Shown: positions 43,871-53,526, numbered from the stretch's first letter. The stretch is 64,000 nt of DNA from Caballeronia ptereochthonis (GCF_001545075.1 NZ_FCOB02000001.1:248001-312000); one strand, 5' to 3'. A program made the numbers and translations. The notes: a model not told the origin generated them from the sequence alone.

Positions 43871-45091
43871 ATGGGAGCCTTGAGCCATATCCGCGTGCTG
43901 GACCTGACCCGCGTGCTGGCGGGACCGTGGTGCGCGCAGACCCTCGCCGATTTCGGCGCGGACGTCATCAAGATCGAGCGGCCCGAAACCGGCGACGACA
44001 CGCGCCACTGGGGCCCGCCCTACCTGAAAACCCCCGACGGCGAGGACACGCGCGAGGCCGCGTACTACCTCGCGGCGAACCGCAACAAGCGTTCGGTGAC
44101 GGTGGATATCGCCACGCCCGAGGGCCAGCAGATCGTGCGGGAGCTGGCCGCGCAAAGCGATGTCGTGCTGGAGAACTACAAGGCCGGGCAGCTGAAGAAG
44201 TACGGGCTCGACTACGAGACGATCAAGCACGTGAAGCCGGACATCGTCTATTGCTCGGTCACCGGCTTCGGGCAGACGGGGCCGTACGCGCAGCGCGCCG
44301 GCTACGATTTCATCGTGCAGGGCATCGGCGGGTTCATGAGCATCACCGGCGAGCGCGACGGGCAGCCCGGCGGCGGCCCGCAGAAGGCGGGCGTGGCGAT
44401 CGCCGACCTCATGACCGGCATGTACGCGACAATCGGCGTGCTCACCGCGCTCGCGCACCGCGACCGCACGGGCGAAGGGCAATACATCGACATGGCGCTG
44501 CTCGACGTGCAGGTCGCGATGCTCGCCAACATGAACACCAATTTTCTCGCGAGCGGCAGGCCGCCGGTGCGCTGGGGCAACGCGCATCCGAACATCGTGC
44601 CGTATCAGACCTTCCAGACGAGCGACGGCTGGATCATCGTCGCCGTGGGCAACGACGGGCAGTTCCGCAAGTTCGTCGAGGCGGGCGGGCGCGCGGAGCT
44701 GGCGGACGATCCGCGCTTCGCGACCAATCCGTCGCGCGTGCGCAATCGCGATGTGCTCGTGCCGATTCTCGCCGGGATGGTGCGCTCGAAGGGCAAGCAC
44801 GAATGGCTCGCGGCGCTCGAGGCCGCGGGCGTGCCGTGCGGGCCGATCAACGATCTGGGCGAGGTGTTCGAGGACCCGCAGGTGCTCGCGCGCAGGATGC
44901 AGATCGAGCTGCCGCACCCGACGGCCGGCGCGGTGAAGCTCGTCGCGAGCCCGATCAAGATGAGCGCGACGCCGCCCGAGGCGCGCACGCATCCGCCGTT
45001 GCTCGGCGAGCACACGTCGAGCGTGCTCGCCGACGTCCTCGGCTACGACGAGGCGAAAATCGCGCGGCTGCGCGCATCGAAGGCGATCTGA
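43871..45091 (+). CDS. CaiB/BaiF family CoA-transferase
   Basis: This 406-residue class III CoA-transferase moves CoA between acids through an enzyme-bound aspartyl anhydride. The family N-terminus IRVLDLTRVLAGPWCAQTLADFGADVIKIERP and RNKRSVTVDIATPEG are clear. The catalytic aspartate lies in VAIADLMTGMYATIG, and the C-terminal GVPCGPINDLGEVFEDPQV is typical. Many relatives use succinyl-CoA or formyl/oxalyl-CoA; the acceptor is not identifiable here. AAGGAAGCGAG precedes the ATG. It is divergent from alaS and monocistronic. Confidence 0.9.
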   Translation: MGALSHIRVLDLTRVLAGPWCAQTLADFGADVIKIERPETGDDTRHWGPPYLKTPDGEDTREAAYYLAANRNKRSVTVDIATPEGQQIVRELAAQSDVVLENYKAGQLKKYGLDYETIKHVKPDIVYCSVTGFGQTGPYAQRAGYDFIVQGIGGFMSITGERDGQPGGGPQKAGVAIADLMTGMYATIGVLTALAHRDRTGEGQYIDMALLDVQVAMLANMNTNFLASGRPPVRWGNAHPNIVPYQTFQTSDGWIIVAVGNDGQFRKFVEAGGRAELADDPRFATNPSRVRNRDVLVPILAGMVRSKGKHEWLAALEAAGVPCGPINDLGEVFEDPQVLARRMQIELPHPTAGAVKLVASPIKMSATPPEARTHPPLLGEHTSSVLADVLGYDEAKIARLRASKAI

Positions 45092-45118
45092 GCGCCCGGC
45101 GGGACGATCGGCGGCCGG

Positions 45119-45331
45119 TCAGTGCACGCCCGCGCCGATCAGGCCGCCCGCCGCCGCGCCGGCGACGGTGCCGACCGGCCCGCCCGTGATCAGATAGCCG
45201 AGCGCGCCGCCCGCGGCCGCGCCGACCCCGGCGTGAGCCTGCTGGCGCGACACGTTCGCGCAGGCCGCGAGGCTCGACACGAGCGCGGCGGCGGCCGCGA
45301 GCTTGAGAGTCGTGATGGCGATCTTGTTCAT
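45119..45331 (-). CDS. Small glycine-zipper lipoprotein
   Basis: This 70-residue protein has a lipoprotein signal peptide ending in the lipobox LAAC (C24), so it is probably lipid-anchored. The mature peptide carries glycine/alanine zippers (AGVGAAAGGALGYLITGGPV and TVAGAAAGGLIGAGVH), as in OsmB/SlyB-like proteins. GGAAGCC lies before the ATG. It is convergent with the CoA-transferase, 27 bp apart. Its role is probably envelope-related, which is a family inference. Confidence 0.8.
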   Translation of the reverse strand: MNKIAITTLKLAAAAALVSSLAACANVSRQQAHAGVGAAAGGALGYLITGGPVGTVAGAAAGGLIGAGVH

Positions 45332-45713
45332 GGTTGGCTTCCTTCTGTTGTCGTTTTGATGTGTTGTGCTTTTTTGCAGCGGATCGGGCCGGTGCAGCGG
45401 GCTCGATCGAGCAGGCGAGCCGATCTTAAAAGTCCGCGCGTGCGCCTTTCAACGCGATTTACGTCCCGTTACGGTGGTTACGATCGGCGTGTCGCGCCGT
45501 CATCCGTGTAACGGAACTCGCGAAACGCCGAACCTGTGTGAATCGCGCGACGAAACTACCGGCAAGCCGTGGCGGAAAGGCGCCGCAGCCTGTCCCCGAC
45601 GGTTGCGTAAGGTAGAATCGACACAATATTCAAGTCATTCGTACGCGTCTCCGAGTGCGGAACGCTTACCCGAGCTCACGCGCGCGAGCGCATCCGCTGG
45701 CACTCTTTTTCGC
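45332..45713. other. Intergenic region, 382 bp, before glnS
   Basis: This region holds the divergent promoters of the small lipoprotein and glnS. TAGAAT at 45613-45618 is a likely -10 for glnS, about 95 bp before its ATG, though I see no good -35. The frame of glnS is open upstream, but that stretch has irregular codon use and no start with a ribosome site. I see no other gene. Confidence 0.4.
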
Positions 45714-47423
45714 ATGAACACCGATCGCAACGACGCCCCGGCGCCATCCAATTTCATTCGCAACATCATCGAAGACGACAACCGCTCCGGCAAATGGTCG
45801 CAGCGCGTCGAGACGCGCTTTCCGCCCGAGCCGAACGGCTATCTGCATATCGGCCATGCGAAGAGCATCTGCGTGAATTTCGGCCTCGCAGCGGACTACG
45901 GCGGCGTGTGTCATCTGCGCTTCGACGATACGAACCCCGAGAAGGAAAGCGTCGAATATGTCGATTCGATCATCGACGCCGTCGAGTGGCTCGGTTTCGA
46001 CTGGAAGAAGGACGGCCGCGAACACAAGTACTTCGCGAGCGACTACTACGACAAGCTGTACGAGTTCGCCGAGATGCTCATCAAGAAGGGCCAGGCGTAC
46101 GTCGACAGCCAGACCGCCGAGGAAATGCGCGCGACGCGCGGCTCGGCCACCGAAGCCGGCATCGACTCGCCGTATCGCGACCGCACGCCCGAAGAGAACC
46201 TCGAACTCTTCCGCCGCATGAAGGCGGGCGAGTTCAAGGAAGGCGAGCACGTGCTGCGCGCGAAGATCGACATGGCGTCGCCGAACTTCAACATGCGCGA
46301 CCCGGTTATTTACCGCATCCGCTTCGCGCATCACTACCGTACCGGCGACAAGTGGTGCATCTACCCGATGTACGACTACGCGCACTGCGTGTCGGATGCG
46401 ATCGAGAACATCACGCATTCGCTGTGTACGCTCGAGTTCGAGGATCATCGCCCGCTCTACGACTGGTTCCTCGCGCAACTCGCGGACGACGGCGTGTTCC
46501 AGCGCCCGCTTCCGCAGCAAATCGAATTCTCCCGCCTGAACCTGACCTACGCGATCACCAGCAAGCGCAAGCTGCTGCAACTCGTGCAGGAAGGCCACGT
46601 AGACGGCTGGGACGATCCGCGCATGCCGACCATCGTGGGCGTGCGGCGGCGCGGCTTCACGCCCGAAAGCATCCGCCTGATGGTCGAGCGCGTCGGCGTG
46701 ACCAAGGTCGATTCCTGGATCGACATGAGCGTGCTCGAAGGCGCGCTGCGCGACGATCTCGACGAGAAGGCGCCGCGCGCGATCTGCGTGCTCGATCCGC
46801 TCAGGCTCATCATCGACAACTATCCGGAAGGACAGAGCGAGGAGTGCAGCGCGCCGGTGCATCCGCATCATCCGGATCGCGGCACGCGCACGTTCCCGTT
46901 CTCGCGCGAACTGTGGATCGAGCGCGAGGACTTCCAGGAAACGCCGCCCAAGGGCTATTTCCGCCTCTTTCCGGGCAACAAGGTGCGTTTGAAGTACGGC
47001 TTCGTCGTGGAATGCACGGGCGCGGACAAGGACGAGAACGGCAACGTGATCGCCGTTCACTGCAACTACTTCCCGGACAGCAAGTCGGGCACGGAAGGCG
47101 CGAACGCGTACAAGGTGAAGGGCACGATCCACTGGGTGAGCGCGGCCACCGCCTATGCGGCCGAAGTGCGCGTCTACGACCGTCTCTTCAAGGAGCCGCA
47201 GCCCGGCGCGGGCGGCGCCGAGTTCCTGGACGCGCTCAACCCGGATTCGAAGCGCGTCGTGAACGCGTACCTCGAGCCGAGCGCACGCGACGCGAACGCA
47301 GAAGACCGCTTCCAGTTCGAGCGCCACGGCTACTTCGTCGCGGACCGCGTGGATTCGAAACCGGGCAGGCCTGTATTCAACCGCATCGTCAGCCTGCGCG
47401 ACAGCTGGGGCAAGCCGGCCTGA
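45714..47423 (+). CDS. glnS: Glutaminyl-tRNA synthetase
   Basis: This 569-residue class Ib synthetase charges tRNA-Gln directly. The HIGH region is RFPPEPNGYLHIGHAKSICVN (about residues 36-56), the substrate region YVDSIIDAVEWLGFDW follows, and the KMSKS equivalent is AITSKRKLLQLV. The C-terminal anticodon-binding beta-barrels (GYFRLFPGNKVRLKYGFVVEC, GTIHWVSAATA) are complete. The ATG at 45714 (MNTDRNDAPAPSNFIRN) gives the usual length. Presence of glnS fits a beta/gammaproteobacterium. Confidence 0.97.
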   Translation: MNTDRNDAPAPSNFIRNIIEDDNRSGKWSQRVETRFPPEPNGYLHIGHAKSICVNFGLAADYGGVCHLRFDDTNPEKESVEYVDSIIDAVEWLGFDWKKDGREHKYFASDYYDKLYEFAEMLIKKGQAYVDSQTAEEMRATRGSATEAGIDSPYRDRTPEENLELFRRMKAGEFKEGEHVLRAKIDMASPNFNMRDPVIYRIRFAHHYRTGDKWCIYPMYDYAHCVSDAIENITHSLCTLEFEDHRPLYDWFLAQLADDGVFQRPLPQQIEFSRLNLTYAITSKRKLLQLVQEGHVDGWDDPRMPTIVGVRRRGFTPESIRLMVERVGVTKVDSWIDMSVLEGALRDDLDEKAPRAICVLDPLRLIIDNYPEGQSEECSAPVHPHHPDRGTRTFPFSRELWIEREDFQETPPKGYFRLFPGNKVRLKYGFVVECTGADKDENGNVIAVHCNYFPDSKSGTEGANAYKVKGTIHWVSAATAYAAEVRVYDRLFKEPQPGAGGAEFLDALNPDSKRVVNAYLEPSARDANAEDRFQFERHGYFVADRVDSKPGRPVFNRIVSLRDSWGKPA

Positions 47424-47543
47424 CATCGGCCGGCGAAAGCAACAGAAATCCGACAGGACGCCGCGCGGCCACGCGGCGTCCTCGATGCGTCAGGTTCAAG
47501 CATCAGGCCGGACCCAACGCTCGCCGCCGCCAACGAGGACATC

Positions 47544-48533
47544 ATGAAGCCGCCGCATTCCTTCGCGCACCGTTCACGGGCGCAACGAAGTGCCGCACTG
47601 AGCGCGTGCTGCGCCCTCGCCTCTTCGCTCGCGCTCGCGTCCGCTGACGCTCGCGCCGCCACCGCCGGGGAACTCGCCACGGCGCAGTCCGCGGTCGATC
47701 AGATGCCGCCTTCCGCCACGCTGCGCAAGATCGTGGAGAACGGCGCCATCGTGCTCGGCACGCGCGAATCGTCGGTGCCCTTCTCCTACACGGTGAAGCA
47801 GCAGCCGGTCGGCTATTCGTACGATATCGCGCTCAAGGTCGTCGACGAGATCAAGAAGCGCCTCAACATGCCGAATCTCGCGGTGAAGAACGTTCAGGTC
47901 ACGTCGGCGAACCGCATCTCCTACGTGGTCAACAACCAGGTCGATCTGGAATGCGGCTCGACCGCGCACGTCGCGGATCGCGATCCGCTCGTCGCGTTCT
48001 CCAACAGCTTCTTTCAGTACGGCATCCGCATGGCCGTGAAGAAGAAGTCGGGCATCCGCGATTACAGCGATCTCGCGAACAAGACCGTCGCGACCACGGC
48101 GGGCACGTCGGACGAGCGCATGCTGAGGCAGATGAGCATCGACAGGAAGCTCAACCTGCGCATCATCAGCGCGCGCGATCATGCGGAAGGGTTCGCCGCG
48201 CTCAAGTCCGATCGCGCGGTCGCGTTCGTGATGGACGACCCGCTTCTCTACGGCAAGATCGCGCAGGAAGGCGCCGCGCGCAACGAATATACGGTGACCG
48301 GCACGTCGCTCGCGAACGAGGCGTACGGCTGCATGATGAGAAAGGGCGATCCGGTGTTCAAGCGCATCGTCGACGACGTGATCGCCGGCATGCAGCGCTC
48401 GGGCGAGGCGGCGAAGCTCTACGACACCTGGTTCATGCGCCCGATTCCGCCGGACGGCGTGAACCTGCAGTTCCCGATGTCGCCGGAGATGAAGGCGCTC
48501 TTCGCCAATCCCAACGACCGCACGCCGGACTGA
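47544..48533 (+). CDS. Glutamate/aspartate-type periplasmic binding protein (orphan)
   Basis: This 329-residue exported binding protein of the SBP_bac_3 family resembles GltI. It has a long basic n-region and signal peptide to about residue 40 (ending near DARAATAGE). LRKIVENGAIVLGTRESSVPFSYTVKQQPVGYSYDIA begins the mature fold, and VDLECGSTAHVADRD is typical of GltI. No permease or ATPase genes follow; a NUDIX gene runs in the opposite direction. It may supply a remote glutamate/aspartate transporter or have another sensing role. AACGAGGAC precedes the ATG. Confidence 0.85.
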   Translation: MKPPHSFAHRSRAQRSAALSACCALASSLALASADARAATAGELATAQSAVDQMPPSATLRKIVENGAIVLGTRESSVPFSYTVKQQPVGYSYDIALKVVDEIKKRLNMPNLAVKNVQVTSANRISYVVNNQVDLECGSTAHVADRDPLVAFSNSFFQYGIRMAVKKKSGIRDYSDLANKTVATTAGTSDERMLRQMSIDRKLNLRIISARDHAEGFAALKSDRAVAFVMDDPLLYGKIAQEGAARNEYTVTGTSLANEAYGCMMRKGDPVFKRIVDDVIAGMQRSGEAAKLYDTWFMRPIPPDGVNLQFPMSPEMKALFANPNDRTPD

Positions 48534-48551
48534 TCGAAGGACCGAAGCCCG

Positions 48552-49001
48552 TCAGAGCGTGTCGTGCAGTTCCGCGAGCAAAAGCGTGGTCTGAAAGAGC
48601 CGCGCCAGGCTGCGGCTCGCGAACTGGTCCACTTCCGCCGGGCTGACCCAGCGGTACGCGTCCATCTCGGGGATCATCGTGCCGTCGCTGTAGCGCGGGA
48701 AATACGACTCGCACACGCAGTTCTCGAGCTGCACTTCGTCGTCGCTCACGCGCACGGCGAAGAGATGCAGGTCCTTGTCGCGGCGATAGACGAAGCGGCC
48801 GAGATCCTTCAGACGCTCGGCAGGCAGAACGATGCCCGTCTCCTCGACGAGCTCGCGCAACGCCGCCTCGCGCGGGCTTTCGCCCGGGTCGGCCGCGCCC
48901 TTGGGCACGTCCCAGTGCGAGGTTTCCGTAGCGTGGCAGAGCAGCACGTCGCCTTGCGTGTTCAGGATGACCACGCCGCACGATATGGTGCGGCCGGTCA
49001 T
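48552..49001 (-). CDS. NUDIX hydrolase
   Basis: This 149-residue protein hydrolyses a nucleoside-diphosphate-linked substrate. The Nudix box GAADPGESPREAALRELVEETGI (GX5EX7REUXEEXGU) is intact, at residues about 35-57. RRDKDLHLFAVRV and EMDAYRWVSPAEV are typical of the bis(5'-nucleosyl)-tetraphosphatase-like or YfaO-like subgroup, but specificity cannot be assigned. The ATG at 49001 (MTGRTISCGVVIL) is chosen because the domain begins there. It lies close to and downstream of the small exported protein gene, possibly in one transcript. Confidence 0.88.
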   Translation of the reverse strand: MTGRTISCGVVILNTQGDVLLCHATETSHWDVPKGAADPGESPREAALRELVEETGIVLPAERLKDLGRFVYRRDKDLHLFAVRVSDDEVQLENCVCESYFPRYSDGTMIPEMDAYRWVSPAEVDQFASRSLARLFQTTLLLAELHDTL

Positions 49002-49020
49002 CGACCGCGTTCCCCGTTCA

Positions 49021-49419
49021 TCACTGTTTCTTGAGTTTCCACTTGCCGTCACTTGCCTTGCAGGCGACCGGCGTCCAGGTCTGCGTCTGCCCTTTGGCGC
49101 GCGCGACGAGCGTGATCTTGCGGCACTTGACGCCGTCCGATTCGAAGGAGTTCTGCGGCGTTACCGTGCCATCGATCGGGACCGTGTTGCCCGTGCCCTT
49201 GTTGTTCCAGTCGAGTGATTCGCCGTCCTGCTTCGTGTCGAGCGCTTTCTGCGCGGCGTTGTTGAGCGCCTGCAGGTCACGCTGCTTCATGTAGGTGATC
49301 GGCGTGTTGTTCAGAAAGCCCAGATTGGCGGCCCCGGCTTCCGCGCACACGACGACGAGCGAGGCGGCCGCGATCGTCAGAAGAGACGCGCGAGCGAGGG
49401 CTCGATGTTCGATCGGCAT
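49021..49419 (-). CDS. Exported surface-antigen-like protein
   Basis: This 132-residue protein has a signal peptide (ARASLLTIAAASLVVVCAEAGA). The mature region, about 100 residues, has the pattern PITYMKQRDLQALNNAAQKALDTKQDGESLDWNN, followed by VTPQNSFESDGVKCRKITLVARAKGQTQTWTPVACKASDGKWKL. This resembles the C-terminal domain of the rickettsial 17-kDa/RT0821-type surface antigen family, with two conserved cysteines that may form a disulfide. It lies 19 bp upstream of the NUDIX gene. Function unknown beyond envelope association. Confidence 0.75.
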   Translation of the reverse strand: MPIEHRALARASLLTIAAASLVVVCAEAGAANLGFLNNTPITYMKQRDLQALNNAAQKALDTKQDGESLDWNNKGTGNTVPIDGTVTPQNSFESDGVKCRKITLVARAKGQTQTWTPVACKASDGKWKLKKQ

Positions 49420-49567
49420 TGGGTTCTCCTCGTTGCGAATGAATATGGCCGCCTGCTTGTGCAACCAGAGCGGCAACGGCGATTCACCAACGTCAGCCCG
49501 CGTGAGCGGGCCGCAACGAGGATAGCATGACGCGGAGCTTTCGGCCGCCCCGCCCGGCTGCACGCGG

Positions 49568-50932
49568 TCAGTTGGCGGCGGACTTCATCTCGTCGATGCC
49601 CGTGCCCTTCTGCGCGTCCTTGTCCTTTGCCGAATCGTAGCCGTCGGTGAGCGTGCCCAGAAACGCGACGACGTCCCTGATCTCGGCCTCGTCGAGCGCG
49701 GGCTTGTCGCCCTTTTTGCGATCGAACGGCGGATCGGTGTTGATGTTGTCCCAGTAGCGTTTCGGCAGATCGTCGAACTTCTGCACGACGCCCTGCTTCG
49801 ACACGGGATAGAACTTCTCCGGGTTCGTGTCGCGCTCCACATAGAAGCGCACGACGTCTTCCAGCGAGTGATAGATGCCGTTGTGGAAGAAGGTCTTGCG
49901 CGTGGCGACGTTGCGCAGCGACGGCGTACGGAAGATGCCGCAGTACTCGTCCATGCCCTTCAGGTCCCGGCGCTCGGGACCGCATGCGCCGAGATCGTGG
50001 AAGTTCGGGTTCCTGTTGACCGGCAGCGCGCGGTTGCGCGGCACGCCTAGCGCGATCAGGCCGAAGTCGCTGAACTGCGGCGGCGTGCCGTCCTTCGCAC
50101 GCTGGCTGATGTGGCACGACGCGCAGTTGCCCTTCTTCTCGTCGTTGAAGAGCTCGAGCCCGTGCAGCTCGGCGTCGTTGAGCTTCGCGCGGCCGGCGAG
50201 GAACGCGTCGAACTTGCTCGTATAGGGATAGAACTTGCCCGGGGTCTGCTCGAACGCTTCGAGCGATTCCAGCACCGACGCGAACGCCTTGTCGTCGTTG
50301 TCGAACACGTGCGCGCCGAATGCCTGGCGGAAATCCTCGGCATAGGGCGAGGCCTTCACTGCCTCGGCGACCTTCGCGGGCGTGCTGCCCATCTCGAACG
50401 AGGACAGCAGCGGAATGCGCGCCTGGTCCGAGCCGTGATCGACGCGGCCGTCCCACGTCAGGCCGCCGGTCGGGCCCGCATCGACGCTTTCGTCGCCTTC
50501 GTCGTCGGAATCGTGGAAGTGCCGCGTGAACGCCGGCACCGATTGCAGATACTTGAGCGAAGGCACCGCACGAAAGCCCGGCTGACGCATGTCGCTCCCG
50601 CCGAGCTGCACGGACAGCGCGTTGGGCGGTCCGAAAGCGTGGCTCGGGCTATGGCACGACGCGCAAGCGAGCTTGCCCGAACCCGACAGCGACGGATCGA
50701 AGAAGAGCTTCTCGCCGAGCGCCGTCATCTGCTTCACATGCGCATACACCTCCGCGCGCGTCTGACCACGCGGCGCCGCGTTCGCCGCCGCCTGCACGGC
50801 TGCGCTCGATGCCGCCTGCATCTGCCCGCTCGCGTTCGTGCTGGCCGCGCGCGAATCGCAGCCGCTCACCGCCACGCACGAGGCGGCGAGCGCGAGGAAA
50901 CAGAGAACAAACGGCAGACGCATCGAAGACAT
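49568..50932 (-). CDS. Lipid-anchored di-haem cytochrome c peroxidase
   Basis: This 454-residue exported protein has a lipobox-like VSGC (C25) after a hydrophobic segment, so it is probably anchored to a membrane facing the periplasm. Two c-type haem sites CASCH occur at residues 90-94 and 270-274. The KLFFDPSLSGSGKLACASCHSPSHAFG region, GRNP-equivalent PVNRNPNFHDLG and FRTPSLRNVATRKTFFHNG match the bacterial CCP/MauG family. It most likely reduces hydrogen peroxide with electrons from a soluble cytochrome; a MauG-type oxidation role cannot be excluded. No partner gene is adjacent. A second ATG at 50923 is possible. Confidence 0.9.
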   Translation of the reverse strand: MSSMRLPFVLCFLALAASCVAVSGCDSRAASTNASGQMQAASSAAVQAAANAAPRGQTRAEVYAHVKQMTALGEKLFFDPSLSGSGKLACASCHSPSHAFGPPNALSVQLGGSDMRQPGFRAVPSLKYLQSVPAFTRHFHDSDDEGDESVDAGPTGGLTWDGRVDHGSDQARIPLLSSFEMGSTPAKVAEAVKASPYAEDFRQAFGAHVFDNDDKAFASVLESLEAFEQTPGKFYPYTSKFDAFLAGRAKLNDAELHGLELFNDEKKGNCASCHISQRAKDGTPPQFSDFGLIALGVPRNRALPVNRNPNFHDLGACGPERRDLKGMDEYCGIFRTPSLRNVATRKTFFHNGIYHSLEDVVRFYVERDTNPEKFYPVSKQGVVQKFDDLPKRYWDNINTDPPFDRKKGDKPALDEAEIRDVVAFLGTLTDGYDSAKDKDAQKGTGIDEMKSAAN

Positions 50933-51179
50933 GGAGTTGCGGCGCGGAATTGAAAGATGCCGAAGCGTATGTCGTGCGTGTGTCTCTCAGATGACAAGCC
51001 TCGTCCGCGCCACATCGCCGCCGCTGCCTGCAATTAATCAGGCAGACATTACGCATTCGAAAGCCTTATTACATTGCCGCGTCAAAGTGAATTGCCACAC
51101 TGCGCACGCCGGCGGGCAAAGGCTTTTTGACGACGAAGCTCGCGTCGTGCGCCGGTCCCCAACACAAGAGAGAATCCCA

Positions 51180-52742
51180 ATGAACAAGAAACTCGTTTGC
51201 GCGGTGCCGCTTCTGGCCACTGCCGCATTCGGCCTCTATGCATGCGGCGGCGACGACCATCACGACAACGACATTTCCTCGGTGAAGAACGTCGTCGTGA
51301 TCTACGCGGAAAACCGCAGCTTCGATAACCTGTACGGGCACTTCCCGGGCGCAAACGGCCTGCAGAACGTGACGGCCGCCAGCGCGCAGCAGCTCGATCG
51401 CGACGGCAGCGTGCTCGCGACCCTGCCGAAGATCTGGACCGGCCTGACGGCGACCGGCGTGACGCCCGTGATCACCGAGGCGATGACGGCGAACCTGCCG
51501 AACGCGCCGTTCGCGATCGACGATCCCAAGGGCTTCAACACGCAGCTCAACGTCACGACGCGCGACCTGTATCACCGCTTTTACGAGAACCAGATGCAGA
51601 TCGACGGCGGCAAGAACGACAAGTTCGCCGCATGGGCCGACTCCGGCGGCCTCGTGATGGGCCACTACGACACGCCGCCCGACAAGCTGCCGCTCTACAA
51701 GATCGCACAGCAGTACACGCTCGCGGACAACTTCTTCATGGGCGCGTTCGGCGGTTCTTTTCTGAATCACCAGTGGCTCGTCTGCGCATGCACGCCGACG
51801 TATCCGAACGCGAATACCAGCGTCGCGAAGGGATCGATCTCGGTCGTGAATCCGGACGGCGTGTCGCTCACGGTCGCGTCGAACTCGCCGGCGTCGGCGC
51901 TGAGCGGCATTCCGAAGTTCGTGAACTCGGGCAACCTCACGCCTGACTTCTACGCGGTCAACACGATGCAGCCGCCGTATCAGCCGAGCGGCAACGCGCC
52001 GGCTTCCGGCGGCGATCCGGCGCTCGCGGACCCGAGCGTGGCCACCACGCTGCCGCCGCAGACGCAGCAGCATATCGGCGACCTGCTGAACAACGCCGGC
52101 GTGAGCTGGGCGTGGTACGGCGGATCGTGGGGCGCGGCGCTGCAGAGCCGCACGGTCATCGGCGGCGCGACGAACTCGGTGCCGAACTTCCAGACGCACC
52201 ATCAGCCGTTCAACTACTTCGCCGATCTCGCGCCGGGCACGGCCAACCGCGCCCAGCACCTGCTCGACGGCGGCACGAACGGTTCCGAGTTCATCAAGGC
52301 AATCGACGCGGGCACGCTGCCGCAAGTCGCGTTCTACAAGCCGCAGGGCAACCTGAACGAGCACGCGGGTTACACCGACGTGGCATCGGGCGACCAGCAC
52401 ATCGCCGATCTGATCTCCCATCTGCAGAACAGCCCGCAGTGGAAGAACATGGTTGTCATCGTGACCTACGACGAAAACGGCGGCTTTTGGGATCACGTCG
52501 CGCCGCCGAAGGGCGACCGCTGGGGTCCGGGCACGCGTATTCCGGCGCTCATCGTTTCGCCGTACGCGAAAAAGGGCTTCGTCGATCACACGCAGTACGA
52601 CACCACGTCGATCCTGCGCTTCATCACCAAGCGCTTCAACCTGCCGGAGCTGCCGGGCCTCAAGTCGCGCGACGACGCGCTCGTCGCGAACGGCGGCAAG
52701 GCGATGGGCGACCTGACCAGCGCGCTCGACTTCTCGCGGTAA
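51180..52742 (+). CDS. Exported acid phosphatase (phosphoesterase family)
   Basis: This 520-residue exported enzyme belongs to the phosphoesterase family that includes AcpA-like acid phosphatases and phospholipases C. The signal peptide ends near YACGGDD, where LYAC may be a lipobox. VKNVVVIYAENRSFDNLYGHFPGANG contains the metal-binding glutamate and asparagine and the active-site serine region. ADNFFMGAFGGSFLNHQWLVC and VTYDENGGFWDHVAPP hold further metal ligands. AAGAGAG precedes the ATG. It likely frees phosphate from organic esters outside the cytoplasm. A hairpin terminator follows. Confidence 0.88.
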   Translation: MNKKLVCAVPLLATAAFGLYACGGDDHHDNDISSVKNVVVIYAENRSFDNLYGHFPGANGLQNVTAASAQQLDRDGSVLATLPKIWTGLTATGVTPVITEAMTANLPNAPFAIDDPKGFNTQLNVTTRDLYHRFYENQMQIDGGKNDKFAAWADSGGLVMGHYDTPPDKLPLYKIAQQYTLADNFFMGAFGGSFLNHQWLVCACTPTYPNANTSVAKGSISVVNPDGVSLTVASNSPASALSGIPKFVNSGNLTPDFYAVNTMQPPYQPSGNAPASGGDPALADPSVATTLPPQTQQHIGDLLNNAGVSWAWYGGSWGAALQSRTVIGGATNSVPNFQTHHQPFNYFADLAPGTANRAQHLLDGGTNGSEFIKAIDAGTLPQVAFYKPQGNLNEHAGYTDVASGDQHIADLISHLQNSPQWKNMVVIVTYDENGGFWDHVAPPKGDRWGPGTRIPALIVSPYAKKGFVDHTQYDTTSILRFITKRFNLPELPGLKSRDDALVANGGKAMGDLTSALDFSR

Positions 52743-52774
52743 GCAGCGCGCGTCGCAAAGGCCGTGCTACGGGA

Positions 52775-52808
52775 CGGGCCGCGGTCTTTACGCCGCGGCC
52801 CGTTTTCG
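52775..52808 (+). terminator. Intrinsic terminator after the acid phosphatase
   Basis: An 11-bp stem ACGGGCCGCGG/CCGCGGCCCGT with an 8-base loop is followed by TTTCG. It sits 33 bp after the stop and before the convergent GntR gene. Confidence 0.85.
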
Positions 52809-52824
52809 TTCGATTGCCGGCGCC

Positions 52825-53526
52825 TCACGCGCCGGCGAACAGCGCCGCCAGATCGCTCGTCTGCGCTCCGCCCGCCTGCGCGAGCACGCGAGCTTCCAGT
52901 TCGCCGATATGCGCGCGCATCGTCGCGAGCGCGGCATCGAGCTCGCCTTCTTCCAGCGCGTCGACGAGACGGCCGTGTTCGTCCGATGCGCAGTTCGACA
53001 CCTTCGACGGATCGAACAGCGCCTTGTACAGCTCGGTCTTCGCGACGAGCTTGGCAAGAAACGCGTGCACCTCCGGCGCGCCCGCCAGTTCCGCGAGCAG
53101 CAGATGGAAGTGCCCCGCGAGGCGCACGCATTCCTCCACGCTGCCCGCCTTCACCGCGCGCCGCTCGGCCCTGATGTGCGCGCGCAAGGCGCGTTTCGTC
53201 GGCGCACTCAGGCCGCCGCACAGCGCCGCGACGATCCCCGCCTCCACCACCTGCCGCGCGCGATAGACCTCGCGGATGTCGGCGACCGTCGGCGACGGCA
53301 CGAACGCACCGCGATTGACCTCCAGCGTGAGCTTGCCTTCCGCGCCGAGCCGCGCCAGCACCTTGCGGATCGTGCCGCGCGTGCAGTCGAATGCGGCGGC
53401 GAGCTCGCGCTCGACGAGCTGCGCGCCCGGCGCGAGCCTGCCGTGCAGAAGCGCGGATGTGATCGCCGCGTAGACGCGCTCGTCGGGCGGCGTTTCGTTC
53501 GGTGAAGTGTCCTTGCGTGATGCCAT
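52825..53526 (-). CDS. GntR-family regulator (FCD subfamily)
   Basis: This 233-residue regulator has a winged HTH (about residues 15-80: VYAAITSALLHGRLAPGAQLVERELAAAFDCTRGTIRKVLARL) and an all-helical FCD ligand domain (about 90-220: VYRARQVVEAGIVAALCGG, HFHLLLAELAG, with histidine ligands for a metal in DEHGRLVDALEEGE). It is divergent from the amidohydrolase gene, and a double TGGTTGACCA operator sits in the shared region. It probably represses the amidohydrolase-MFS pair until its substrate is present. An ATG ten codons upstream at 53556 is also possible; neither has a strong ribosome site. Confidence 0.88.
   Translation of the reverse strand: MASRKDTSPNETPPDERVYAAITSALLHGRLAPGAQLVERELAAAFDCTRGTIRKVLARLGAEGKLTLEVNRGAFVPSPTVADIREVYRARQVVEAGIVAALCGGLSAPTKRALRAHIRAERRAVKAGSVEECVRLAGHFHLLLAELAGAPEVHAFLAKLVAKTELYKALFDPSKVSNCASDEHGRLVDALEEGELDAALATMRAHIGELEARVLAQAGGAQTSDLAALFAGA

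Noticed and set aside
45366-45713. N-terminal extension of glnS by 116 codons
   Set aside because: The frame is open but has atypical composition and no ribosome site; the ATG at 45714 gives the standard GlnRS N-terminus and length.
51040-51180. Pho box before the acid phosphatase gene
   Set aside because: Isolated CAGACAT- and TTACAT-like words occur, but not at 11-bp spacing, unlike the array before olsB.
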